In this document: one piece after another, positions 52,001-62,200 of the stretch
How the letters are laid out: each line of letters begins with the position of its first letter
How positions within the stretch are numbered: the first letter of the stretch is position 1
Assembly: GCA_016793095.1 (NCBI GenBank)
Contig: JAEUJQ010000035.1
Location: 186,001 to 250,000, forward strand
From: Myxococcaceae bacterium
GTDB taxonomy: Bacteria > Myxococcota > Myxococcia > Myxococcales > Myxococcaceae
Length of the DNA stretch: 64,000 nucleotides
Reading direction: 5' to 3'
Program-made: the position numbers and the translations under genes
Notes under the pieces: generated by a model
What the model was told of the DNA's origin: nothing
The model's input: only the letters and a program-made list of their open reading frames with translations
Database searches by the model: none

Positions 52001-55000
52001 TTTTTCCCAGTCCCTGCGCCAACCGCCGTCTTGGTTGCGCCTCCATGGTGTGTGACGCGAGGGCGGCATCGAATCTTCACGGCGCCCTTCGTGAATGCGT
52101 CGTCGGTCGCCTTGCTAGACCAGATGAACGCTTCGCCCGGGCGCAGGTTCGACATCTTCTCGGGCGTGAGCGAGCCGAGCGCCGCGTTCGCCTTCTGAAT
52201 GTGCTTGAGCCAGGCGGGCGAGTTGAACTTGTGGAGGATGACCTGGCTGGAGAGCTCAATGAGCGAGATGGGCACCGAGGGCGGATCCTGGCTCGCGACC
52301 ATGATGCTCGTCCCCTTGTGGCGCATCTCGCGCACGACCTCGATAAGGCCGGCCACGAGGTCGGGGCTTTCGATGTACTTGTGGGCCTCGTCGAAGACGA
52401 CGAGCTTGTTGAACGAGTGCTCCGCGCCCTGCGCGTCGCGGTACTTGGCATCGGCGAAGAGTTGGAGGAGCACGACGAAGAGCCCCAGAGCTTCGTCCTT
52501 CTCGATGAACTCGTCGCGCAGGTCGACGATGATGAGACGGCCCGGGCGGATCTCGTCCTTCAGGCGAACCGAGTCGTCGATGTACTCGGCCGCTAGCTCA
52601 AGGCGCATCTTCGCCATGCCCTTGAGGTGATCGGCCAGCGATGAGGCCTCAATCCCTTGATTCAGCCCCTCGAGCGTGAGGTCGTCGCGCAGCGACTTCA
52701 TCACGCGATTGAGCTGGCGAATGTACGTAGCCTGGTTGCCCACCGCCCCCATGAGGAAGCGCCAGTGGCTGGTCTGTAGCTCGGCAGCACCGAACTTCAG
52801 CGGGCGCACCTCGATGTCCGGGTACTCTTGCTTGCGCTCGTCGAGCTTGTCCGCGGGCGCCAGAAGGAGGACGTCGGCGAGAGCGCGGGGCTCGGCGCCG
52901 AAGGTCTCCTTCAGCGCCTTCACCTGGGCGGCCTCGCTGTTCGGCGCGACCATCGACGTGAACTCCGGTCGGTAGTCCATCGTTGGGCTGTAGTGGAAGA
53001 TGACCGTCGCGAGCGGGTTCGGGAGGACGTTGATGTTCGGGATGGGCAGCGAGGCCATCTCCGCAATCGTGCCGAGCGTGTAGCTCTTGCCCCCGCCCTG
53101 GACGCCGAAGAGGCTGATGGTGTGCGTCTGGTTCAGGTCGATCGCGATGCGCCGGCCTGAGACGTCGCCGAGCAGCCCGTACTGGGGCGAGTCCCCGGTC
53201 ACGCCGAGCATGATGTCGTAGGGCACCGCGTGCGCGCTCTTCGCCTCCGGGCTCGGTGCGGGCGGTGGCACCTCCGCTGCCGGGGGCTCGGGAGGCCGCG
53301 CCACGGGCGCGACGTTGGCCACCGTGGCGGCCTTCGGCGGCGGCGCGACGGGCGGGGCCTCCGGCGCGGTGGGGCGCGCTACGGGCGTCACGACGGGCGT
53401 GGGCACGGCCTCCTGCGCGGCGACGGGCGTGTGCGGCGGGACGCTGGGCTGGCGGCCGCGCAGCTCCTCCCACGAGACCGAGCGATCGCGCGGAGAGCCA
53501 AGGAAGGCGGCCGAGTCGAGCGTCGGCACCGAGGGCGCGCGCTCGCGACGACGGCGAACCTCGCTGACACCGCGCGGGCGCGGTCCACCGCCACCGCCTG
53601 GTCCACCGCCCCCCGAGGAGCTGGCGCTGAGGCTCGCCGACGACTCGGTGCTGGGCGCGGCAGCGTCGACGAGCTGACGAATCAGGTCGACGCCGATGCG
53701 GTGGTACTCGATGCCGCTCTCGCTCTCGGGCGGCTCGGTTCCGGGCTTGGCGAAGTCGAAAATGAGAGCGCTGCGCGTGAACGCGAGCTGGTAGCCATCG
53801 TCGAGCGTATGAACAAAGTAGCGCGCCTCGTCGGCGGCCTCGCGGCTGATGGCTCCGTAGCGCTCGGCGCGCTCCAGGTAGAACTCGAGGAGCAGCGCAA
53901 GCTCGCGCGTCTTGAACGCGCGGTCCGGGCGGTCCTGGGGCGTACGCTTAGGATCGAAGTGGTGCGCGAGCACCTCCTCGCTCTGGCCGATCTGCTCGGC
54001 GATGCTCGACTTGAGCGCGTTGTAGGCAGCGAGGTCGCCGACGCCCGAGTAGCACTTCACCTCGACGAGGCGGCACGTGATGATGCGCCGGGTGGTGTCG
54101 AGATCGAAGAGCCCGAGGTCCGTGCGCTTGAAGCTGACCTCGTCGCCCAGCTCGTCGGCTCCCTGCTTCAGCACGCGGTACAGCTCGAGATGCGCGTCGA
54201 GCGGGACGACGATCTGGTTCTCGAAGACGCCCTGGTGTTCGAGGTAGAGGCGCGAGAGGGCCAGGCCCAAGGCTTCCGCCCGCTGCGTCGGCGACGAGAT
54301 GAGCTTCAGCGCGAGCCGGCCGGACAGCGACCGGAGCTGGTCGAGTAGCACCACGGCGTGGCGGCCCTCGGCCTGAAGCCCGTATTGCTCGAGGACCGGA
54401 CGCAGGAGCGCCTCGAGCTCAGCGACCGAACGGGACGTGATGACAAGCCGATGCCCCAACGTGCTCGCCATGTCCGGCGAGTGGTCGATGAGGTAATCCG
54501 GCCGCGTCGCGTGCCCGCCGTGGTCGAAAAACTCGATGCCGAGATTGCGGTCGAGCGTGAACACCCAGTCGCTCACCTCGTGAACCTGATGGAGAAGCGC
54601 ACGGTCGTCGGGACCGAGCGCCAGGCTCACGACGGGACGGAGGTCGATACCGCTCTGGCCAGTGGCGATGGTCGCTGTCGCGCTCGACATCGAGGCGGCG
54701 AGTTTGCCGAGCAGGTCGGAGAGTTCCTCTGCGTCTTCGATGGGCTGGGCCACGCCGTGGCGCGGGAGGCGGCGCCACGCAACGGTCAGCTCGTCCTCGT
54801 GGTACTCGGTCGAGAACTCCTGCACGAGGCCGTGAACGAACGCCGTCGCGTGGCGAGGATCGGACTTGCGCGCGCCAACTTCCTCGGCCGGGAAGACGTC
54901 GAAGAGCAGCGACAGGTGGGCCGCGTGGGTATCCGGGCTGATGCGGAAGTCCTTGGTCGAACGCACCGCGAAGCGCAGCTTCGGGTGAAGGTGCGTCTCG

Positions 55001-57570
55001 GCCGGAATGGAGAACGCGTCCGCTTCACGCGTGTTCGTGCCTCCATCAGGCGTGAGCAATGCGGCGATCTCGTCGCCGACCCCGGGCGCGTCGGGATCGG
55101 GCACGAAGAGCCGGATGTCGTAGCGAAGGTCGGCGAAGGCCGACTCCTTCTGCAGCTCGAGTAGCATGTCTCCGAGCACGCCAGCGCGGCCCGGATTGAA
55201 CGCGTTAATGGTCAGCGTGCGGACGTACGGGTGCTGCACGAGGTAGCGCCGCACGCGAGACGCGAGGTACTTGCCATCGATTAGCGCACCGCCGATGGCA
55301 GGCTCGGGCAGGCCCAGCGCACTGCAGACCTCGCCGACGAGGCCGCGAGGGTCCTCCTCGTTCGACGGCGCGAAGAGCGTCCAGAACGGGTTGATGCTGT
55401 CGACGGCGGTCAGCACGTGGCCCGCCTCCGTCGGCAGAACCGGCGGGAAGCTCGTTGGCGACAGCAGCTTCAGCAGCGCCTCGCGCGTCGGGACCACATA
55501 CTCCTGCGGCGCGCTCCTCGCGGCCGCAACCCACTGGGCGCCGAGCTTCGCCCACGTGGCAAACCACAACGCCCGCAGCGGGTGCGTGGGCGCTACGAGG
55601 ACGGCGTCGCGGCGACGACCACGGTGATCGACGATGGCGAGAAGCACGGAGTCGAGCGCGAGGATCTTGCGCAGGTCTGCGAAAGCCCGCTGCGAGTCGC
55701 TCTTCGCCGTCGCTTCCGCTCGCTGGGCTAGGTCCGCCAGCAGCGCGAGATAAGCACCCGCGTAATCGCTCGCGAGATCGGTGTTCGCCCCAGCGTCGAC
55801 GCCCTGCGTGACCAACTCCGAGGTGCCGCTCCGTACCGCCGCGAAGTAGCGGGTACGCGCTTCAAGGAAACGATCGCCAGCGGCGCCCTGCGGCCAGCCG
55901 TTGACCTCACCGGTGCTCGTCCCCGGCACGCCGTGATTCACCGGGATGCGCCAGCTAATCGGACCGTCGGGCGCAGCGAGGATCTTCTGCTCGATGTTCT
56001 TGAGTGCGCGAGAGACCGGCACATGCACCGCGCCCTCGCGTCCAAGCTTCACCTCCAGCATGTCGGCACCGGAGACATGCCCCTTGGTCTTCTCTGCCCA
56101 CGCGGCGTGCCCGAAAACGACGCTCGTCGGATCGCGGTCGTCGAGAATGGCCTTGAACTGCGCACGGAAGAGGGCGTGCAACGCGCTCGGCTCGCGCTGC
56201 ACGGCACGCTGCGCGGGCTCGATTTCCACCTCGGTGTCAGGCAGGACATAAAACAGATCGCTCTCGTTTGGCCGGGGCGCTGTCTCGTCCGCGTCTGCGC
56301 TCCACGCGACGGCATCGCCGTTCGCGTCGACGAGCGGAATGAGATCCCCGCTCTCGGTCTGCGCGAGGAGCCGAATGAAGTGCCAGCCCTCTTCCCAGTC
56401 GATCTTGCCGAGCGCCGAGAACGAGATTGTCGCCTTGTCAGTCGCCGTCTTCCACACGGCCTTGCTGCGGGCGAGACCGATGGGACCATGTTCCTTGGAG
56501 ATGACCTGCGCGACGAACTTCGCGAGGCCCTGCACCTTGCTCGGGTGCGGCTCCGTGCGGAACGTGACGTTGAACTTCTTGAGGTTGCTGACCGGCAGAA
56601 TGCACTGCCCGATGAGCTGCGCGAGCGGCTCCTTGGTCTCGTCGCCGGCGACCTTCGGTAGGTCCGTCTGCACCTCGCCGACAAAGATGGCGTCAGGTTG
56701 GACGCCGCCGTCTTCGAACTCCCACTTGTTGAAGGCGAGCTGCCAGAGCGCCTTGTCGACGACGATGCGGCGCGCCCACTGGCGCGGGTCGTCTGTGCCC
56801 GCCTCGGCGAGGAAGTTGCCAAGTAGGTTCTTGAAGGCGCGCTTGGAGAGCCCCAGTTCACCCACGCGACCGCGCTCCGATCGCGGCGACCAGGTCAGCT
56901 TCTCGACGCTCTCGCGGTTGCGCACGAGGCGGGTCGGGGCCTTCTCTGGCTGCACCAGCCACTCGAAGTCGGGCACCAACCCCACCTCGTAGAGCGACGC
57001 TCCGAGCGCCTCGCCGTCGTTGCCGTTCACCTTCGCCGTCAGGAGAAAGCGCACCGTCGAGAGCGCATCCGCGAAACGCCACGAACGCTCACCACCACGC
57101 TGCCGTCGGAGCGACTCATGGACGCCACCACGTAGCGTTGAAGGCAGCTCGCCGAGTAGCTTCTCGATGAGCGCCTCGTAAAGGCCGGTGACCGAGACCT
57201 CCTCGAACGTCGCCACGCCGAAAGAGTCCTCGGCCGAAGCGCGTACGTCGCTGGGAACAAACACGAGGAGCGGCGGGCGCTGGGTGCCGTCGGCGTGGGG
57301 ATTGCGCAGCTCGACGAGTTTCGTGCTCGACACCGCGAGCTCGGCGGGGATGCTCAGCTTACCGTCGGTGAGAACCACGACCGTCGTGTTGGGCAGCTCG
57401 GCGCGAAGCCGCGCGCAGAGCCGCACCATCAGCTCGGCGTCGAGGTCGCTCACGCGCATGCAGTGACCGGCCACGCGTGTGCGGAGCTGCTCGACGAGCA
57501 ACGGCACGGCGACGTTCTCCAGCTCGTTGGTGAGATGCGTCGTGGACAGCTCCTGGAACCCAGCGCTCAC
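51997..57570 (-). CDS. MAD8-like ATP-binding protein (HerA/DUF87-type ATPase fusion)
   Basis: An 1857-aa protein starting at GTG 57570, preceded by AGGAGGAACGCC. The C-terminal ~400 residues form a HerA/FtsK-like ATPase: Walker A GVQGGGKSYTLG near 1490, Walker B LVVFDEAHKYI near 1727, and arginine-rich GTSIMVASQDPPSV. The region before (~1310-1450) is a Gly/Pro/Ala linker. Around 1155-1170 lies a possible PD-(D/E)xK nuclease element (FDLDTTRRIITCRLVEVKCY). The N-terminal ~1100 residues are unrecognised. Gene order with the neighbours and the architecture match MAD8 of the methylation-associated defence system as I remember it. No search was run. Its stop overlaps the kinase ATG. Confidence 0.82.
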   Translation of the reverse strand: MSAGFQELSTTHLTNELENVAVPLLVEQLRTRVAGHCMRVSDLDAELMVRLCARLRAELPNTTVVVLTDGKLSIPAELAVSSTKLVELRNPHADGTQRPPLLVFVPSDVRASAEDSFGVATFEEVSVTGLYEALIEKLLGELPSTLRGGVHESLRRQRGGERSWRFADALSTVRFLLTAKVNGNDGEALGASLYEVGLVPDFEWLVQPEKAPTRLVRNRESVEKLTWSPRSERGRVGELGLSKRAFKNLLGNFLAEAGTDDPRQWARRIVVDKALWQLAFNKWEFEDGGVQPDAIFVGEVQTDLPKVAGDETKEPLAQLIGQCILPVSNLKKFNVTFRTEPHPSKVQGLAKFVAQVISKEHGPIGLARSKAVWKTATDKATISFSALGKIDWEEGWHFIRLLAQTESGDLIPLVDANGDAVAWSADADETAPRPNESDLFYVLPDTEVEIEPAQRAVQREPSALHALFRAQFKAILDDRDPTSVVFGHAAWAEKTKGHVSGADMLEVKLGREGAVHVPVSRALKNIEQKILAAPDGPISWRIPVNHGVPGTSTGEVNGWPQGAAGDRFLEARTRYFAAVRSGTSELVTQGVDAGANTDLASDYAGAYLALLADLAQRAEATAKSDSQRAFADLRKILALDSVLLAIVDHRGRRRDAVLVAPTHPLRALWFATWAKLGAQWVAAARSAPQEYVVPTREALLKLLSPTSFPPVLPTEAGHVLTAVDSINPFWTLFAPSNEEDPRGLVGEVCSALGLPEPAIGGALIDGKYLASRVRRYLVQHPYVRTLTINAFNPGRAGVLGDMLLELQKESAFADLRYDIRLFVPDPDAPGVGDEIAALLTPDGGTNTREADAFSIPAETHLHPKLRFAVRSTKDFRISPDTHAAHLSLLFDVFPAEEVGARKSDPRHATAFVHGLVQEFSTEYHEDELTVAWRRLPRHGVAQPIEDAEELSDLLGKLAASMSSATATIATGQSGIDLRPVVSLALGPDDRALLHQVHEVSDWVFTLDRNLGIEFFDHGGHATRPDYLIDHSPDMASTLGHRLVITSRSVAELEALLRPVLEQYGLQAEGRHAVVLLDQLRSLSGRLALKLISSPTQRAEALGLALSRLYLEHQGVFENQIVVPLDAHLELYRVLKQGADELGDEVSFKRTDLGLFDLDTTRRIITCRLVEVKCYSGVGDLAAYNALKSSIAEQIGQSEEVLAHHFDPKRTPQDRPDRAFKTRELALLLEFYLERAERYGAISREAADEARYFVHTLDDGYQLAFTRSALIFDFAKPGTEPPESESGIEYHRIGVDLIRQLVDAAAPSTESSASLSASSSGGGGPGGGGGPRPRGVSEVRRRRERAPSVPTLDSAAFLGSPRDRSVSWEELRGRQPSVPPHTPVAAQEAVPTPVVTPVARPTAPEAPPVAPPPKAATVANVAPVARPPEPPAAEVPPPAPSPEAKSAHAVPYDIMLGVTGDSPQYGLLGDVSGRRIAIDLNQTHTISLFGVQGGGKSYTLGTIAEMASLPIPNINVLPNPLATVIFHYSPTMDYRPEFTSMVAPNSEAAQVKALKETFGAEPRALADVLLLAPADKLDERKQEYPDIEVRPLKFGAAELQTSHWRFLMGAVGNQATYIRQLNRVMKSLRDDLTLEGLNQGIEASSLADHLKGMAKMRLELAAEYIDDSVRLKDEIRPGRLIIVDLRDEFIEKDEALGLFVVLLQLFADAKYRDAQGAEHSFNKLVVFDEAHKYIESPDLVAGLIEVVREMRHKGTSIMVASQDPPSVPISLIELSSQVILHKFNSPAWLKHIQKANAALGSLTPEKMSNLRPGEAFIWSSKATDDAFTKGAVKIRCRPRVTHHGGATKTAVGAGTGKK

Positions 57571-59252
57571 GGCGTTCCTCCTGTGGCCGTGTCGCCCTCG
57601 GCGATGCGGAATCTCGGCGTGATGGTCTGCGTGACGTAGGCGTCGGAGAGATCGCGGTAGAAGCCGACCTCGCGAAGCCGCCCGGTGAACGCGCGGACGT
57701 TGTCGCGTAGCGCACGACGGTCCTCGATACTGGTCGTCGCGAAGCCATCACCGCGCGGCAACTGGTCGATGAAGATGCCGTAGCGCTCACGCAAGAACAC
57801 GAGCAGCTCGTCAACGCGCATCTCGCCCGTGTGAAAGCCGCCGTCCGTACCCTGCTTCAGCACAGCGATCTGGAGCAGCACCTCGAGCAGCCGGCTGTCG
57901 AGGACGAAGCGGCGAGGCGCCTCCTTCGTTCGGCCCTGCGCGATGAGCGCGCCGGCGCGGTTCTTCAAGAGGAGTGAGTCGAGGCACTGCGTGACGTACT
58001 TGCGGTGGAACGGACCACGCAGCGCGACGATCATCTCGATGTATGCGTCGAACTCCGAGAGGCCCATCTCGGTGACGGCCTTCACCTCGGGGTCGAGCTC
58101 GGCGTCCTTCGCGCCCGACGTCTCTTCCACGAGGCCCGACACGCGCTGGCCGAAGAACTTCTCGCGCTCGGCCTTCAGCGGCGCGTCGAGGAGCTGCAGC
58201 ACCTCTCCCACCGAGAATTCGCCGCTGGTCGGCTTCGTGAGCTTGCCCCGACGAACGAGATCTGTGGCGAACTCGTCGAGCTTCTTGGTCGCGAAGTACG
58301 CTCGCAAGAAGCCCGGGATGCGCCGGTAGTGCGTGTCGGCGCTGCGTTCAGCGAGCGTAGCCATCGGAGTACCGGGCTGGCCTGCGACATCGACCAGCAG
58401 GCCCACGCGGTACGGGCAGTCGCCGAACGGGTTCTCCAGGCTCTTGGGGTTCATCGGGCACGCGCCCGTCGCGCACGTTGGATCAGCACCCTTCCTGCGA
58501 ACCAGCGCTGGCAGGAGCTTTAAGAGGCGCAAGTGATAGAGCCCGAGGTGGAAGGCGATGAGCACCTTCAGGTACTCGACCATCACCGAGCGCGGGATGA
58601 AGCGCTGGTAGAACAGCAGGCGCTGGATGTCCTCGGCGAGGAGATCGGCGGCCCCTACGCAGAGGGGCGAAAACGAATCGCGCCCCGACTTCGTGTCCGG
58701 CGCATCTCCCTTCACCTCGTCAAGGAGTCGAAGCAGCGCCTGGGTCTCGACGTCGATCACCGCTCCCGCGTTGGCCTTGCCCGTGACCTTGTCGTGGCCC
58801 TGGAAGAAGAAGTGGTGCAGGTGCTCGAGTGCCTTCTGCCCGGCGCCTTTCCGCGCCATGTAGAGCATCTCGTACAGGTGCTGCGCAGCGCCGTAGTCGC
58901 GCGAGTGCTTCGGGTTGCGGAAGCGGTACGTGAACCCGTGGAGCGGGCGCGGCGCTGCCAGGGCCTCGTTCGCCTTACCTCGGTTCACGAGGTCGAGAAG
59001 ATGCGTCTCGACCCAGCGGCGGACGACGTCGGGGTTGTCCTGGAACTTCGTGAACCACTCGGGGTGCTCGAAGGTAAACTCGACGAAGGCGTCGACGCTG
59101 AGTTCGAAGTTGCGTGTCAGGCGGCTCGGGTAGCCGTTGTGCGCGAGCCGCGCGAAGAACGCGGTGAGCACGCGGTCCATCTCGAGGTGCTTGAAGTCGA
59201 GGTAGCTGATCTTCGGGAGCCGGAACTCTCGATCGCGCTTGGACAGTGACAT
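57567..59252 (-). CDS. MAD7-like protein of the methylation-associated defence system
   Basis: A 561-aa soluble protein without a domain I can name. The ATG at 59252 overlaps the preceding stop by one base (TGATG), and the stop overlaps the GTG of the ATPase (GTGA), so it is translated as part of the operon. The N-terminal half is helical (FTFEHPEWFTKFQDNPDVV, HLYEMLYMARKGAGQKALEHLHHFFFQGHDK). A Cys cluster near residues 257-277 (CATGACPMNP, then GDCPYR) could bind zinc or an Fe-S centre. The C-terminal region has winged-helix-like character (ELLVFLRERYGIFIDQLP). Position between the kinase-like and ATPase genes is the basis for MAD7. Confidence 0.75.
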   Translation of the reverse strand: MSLSKRDREFRLPKISYLDFKHLEMDRVLTAFFARLAHNGYPSRLTRNFELSVDAFVEFTFEHPEWFTKFQDNPDVVRRWVETHLLDLVNRGKANEALAAPRPLHGFTYRFRNPKHSRDYGAAQHLYEMLYMARKGAGQKALEHLHHFFFQGHDKVTGKANAGAVIDVETQALLRLLDEVKGDAPDTKSGRDSFSPLCVGAADLLAEDIQRLLFYQRFIPRSVMVEYLKVLIAFHLGLYHLRLLKLLPALVRRKGADPTCATGACPMNPKSLENPFGDCPYRVGLLVDVAGQPGTPMATLAERSADTHYRRIPGFLRAYFATKKLDEFATDLVRRGKLTKPTSGEFSVGEVLQLLDAPLKAEREKFFGQRVSGLVEETSGAKDAELDPEVKAVTEMGLSEFDAYIEMIVALRGPFHRKYVTQCLDSLLLKNRAGALIAQGRTKEAPRRFVLDSRLLEVLLQIAVLKQGTDGGFHTGEMRVDELLVFLRERYGIFIDQLPRGDGFATTSIEDRRALRDNVRAFTGRLREVGFYRDLSDAYVTQTITPRFRIAEGDTATGGTP

Positions 59253-62200
59253 CAGACCGCTCCCTCTTGGGCGCGCGTCATCTCGAGGCGGCCATCGGCT
59301 TGGCGAGCGACGCGGTAGAAGTCATGGCCCGACGTGCTGAGCAGCACCTCCTGGTAGGGCGCAGAGCCGAGCAAGTTCTTGAAGACCGCGAGGCTCAGGT
59401 AGTAGCCCTGCTCCTCCTCGACGCTTGGGCGGTAGCCCTCGTTCAGGCGCCGGAGCATCTCGTAGACGTCGAGCGAGACGAGCAGCTCCGCATCGAGACC
59501 CGCAGAGTCGTGGTAGCGAAGTAAGAGCCCCGTGGGCATGTGTTCGACGAAGCGCGAGCGCGAGGCATGGTCGTTCAGCGACACAGAGAAGCGCTCGCGC
59601 GGGTAGAGCCGGTAGGAGCGCACGCTGCCACCTTCGACGCGGCGAACCTCCAACGCGAGGTTGTTACCGATGCGCTCAGGCCGCGTGAGCCCCTCGCCTC
59701 GGTTGATGGCGACGAGCAGCGGCTCGAGCAGCCCCTCGGCGCCCTTGTCGCCGCGCACCACCGCGAGCAGCTCGTCGGCGGTCTTGTACGGGAGCATCGA
59801 GCGCCAGCCCGCGTCACGCCGCTCGAAGAACGCGCGCCTGCGCGCCATCGCGATGAAGCGCCGGTGCGAATCGGCGCGATGCTCGCTTGCCTTGCCCGAG
59901 ACGTCACGCGGCAGCTCGTCGTAGAGGCTGCGGAGGATCTCGCGGTCGTAGGCGCCGCGCTGCTCGAATCGGAACAGCGTGCGGTCCTCGGTGGGCGAGA
60001 CGAAGTCGAGCGCGCGGTCGAGGCGCGGATCGTCGGCCGCCGCGACGTCGACCTCGGAGAGCAGCGTAAGCAGGCGATCGGCGTTGGGGGCGTCGCCGCC
60101 TTTCCAACTGTTGAAGTAGAAGCCCTGCACGATCTCGTTGCGCTGGCCGTTCTTGTACAGCGCGTGGATCTCATCGCAGTCGCGCGTGCCCACCAGCATG
60201 TACGCGAGCGCCGAGCGCAAATCGCGCAGCGTGATGTGCAGGCGCCCGCGCAGGTGCGTGATGGCGTAGAGGCTCTTCAGTCTTTCGACGACGTGCTTCC
60301 CCGCGGTCTCGTCCTGGATGGTCTGCGCGTTGTGGAACGCGTAGCAGCGGTCCTTCAGGTCGCAGCCATGGCAGGGCTCCCAGAACTTCTCATGCGTCAT
60401 GCGGTTCACGAGACGCTCGAGGATCGAGTTGTCGAAGCCTTGCGGGTCGACGACGACGCTGCGGAGATTCAAGTTCACGACGGCCACGCCATCGGTGGGC
60501 TCGCCCGTGCGGAGTCCCTCCTTCACCAGCGTGGCGAGCGCGGGAAAGTCTGCGCGGTTCGCCTCGAGGAAGTCGACGAGGCGCCCCTCGTTGATGGCGA
60601 TGAGTCGCGTCTCCTTCGTCGCTGCCCATCCCTTCGAGTCGTTGCCCTTGAAGGGGGCGAGGAAGGCGCGCAGCACATCGTCGTTCTTCTGGTCGCCCTC
60701 GTCCTGGCTGCCGTCGTAGTTCGAGAGGAACGTGCGCCCGCGCAGCTCAATGCGTGCGCCGTTCGGCAGCGAGTGGTCGACGGTGGCCTGTTCGTCGGCA
60801 GCCCTCCGTTCTAGCTTCTGCAGGAAGGCCGTCTTCCCATCGCCTGCATTGCCAGAAATGATGACGAGCGCGAATTCACCGGAGAGCACTGACGGCAGCA
60901 GCTCACGGTCGAGCGCGGTCTCGACATAGGTCTGCTCACTGATGACATCGAGGCCGCGCGTGCCCGCGTTGCTGTGCTTGCTCTGGCTGTAGACCGTGAG
61001 CAGATGGCGGACGTACGGGTTCGTGTTCGGAGGGATCGCTCCACCCGAGCCGCCGTTCCCGTTGCCATTGCGCTTGCCGTTTCCGCCGTCTCCCGGCACG
61101 CCCCACGCGATCGGCACCGGTGTGAGGGGCTGCGGCGCACGCCGCGCCGCCGGAATGCTGGTCAACGCGCTCCGCAGGTCGGCGGCGGATGCATAGCGGT
61201 CTGCACGCTTGGGCGCGATGGCCTTGAGCATCACGTCGACCAACTCGGGCGCGATGTCGGCGAGGCCCGACAGCTCGCGCGGATCGGCGGCGGGCTTGCC
61301 TGGCGGCGGGACCTGCGCGTTGTCCCACGGGTAGCGGCTCGTCATCGCCTCGTAGAGCGTGAGCCCAAGCGCGTAGAGATCACGATCGACGAGATCGCTT
61401 GCCGAAGGAACGTCCTCAAGCACGAGGTCGGGCGGCAGGTAGCGACGCGAGCCGCCGCCACGGCGCTCCTCGTCCTTCGCCGCGACCGATACGTTGAAGT
61501 CGATGATCTTCGTGCCGCGCCCAGTCCACAACAGGTTTCGAGGCTTGATGTCGCAGTGGTAGACGCCGTGCTCGTGCAGGTGCACGAGGCCTGTCGCGAC
61601 GTGCCGCCCGAGCTCGAGCGCGTCTTCGCGGGTCAGCGCGTTGCTCTCGATCATCTCGCCGACGTCAAAGCCCTCGATGAACTCGAAGACGATGAAGGGA
61701 GGACCGCCGGGGATGAGATCGGCGTCGATCACCTTCACCACGTTCTGGTGGTCGGGGATCTGAAGGAGCGTCTTGTACTCCTTCTTGAGGCGGTCGACCG
61801 TAGACACGCGGTCGCGCAACACCAGCTTCACAGCGCGCGAAACGTCGCCGAGCGTGTCGATGACCTTGTACGCGACCGCGAACGAGCCCGGCTTGCCGAG
61901 CCGCTTCTCGATGACGTACTTCGGCGTGAGCTGGGTGTTCGCGAGCAGGTTTGAGTAATCGAGCTGAGGCGCGGCGGGCTCGGCTGACGACGCCGATGGA
62001 GCCGCGCCGACTGCAGGCGCAGAGGCGGCGCTGGGGTCGAGGAGGATCTTCAGCTCGGTGAGTGCCCACGCCGCCGAGGGCCGATCGCCTGGCTCGAAGG
62101 TGCAGAGCTTCTGCAGCCAGGCGTCGAAGCCCGTGGGCAGCTCGGGGCGCGCAGAGCTGGGCTTCACCGCGAAGACGGCCTTCTGCTCGAACAGCTCGGT

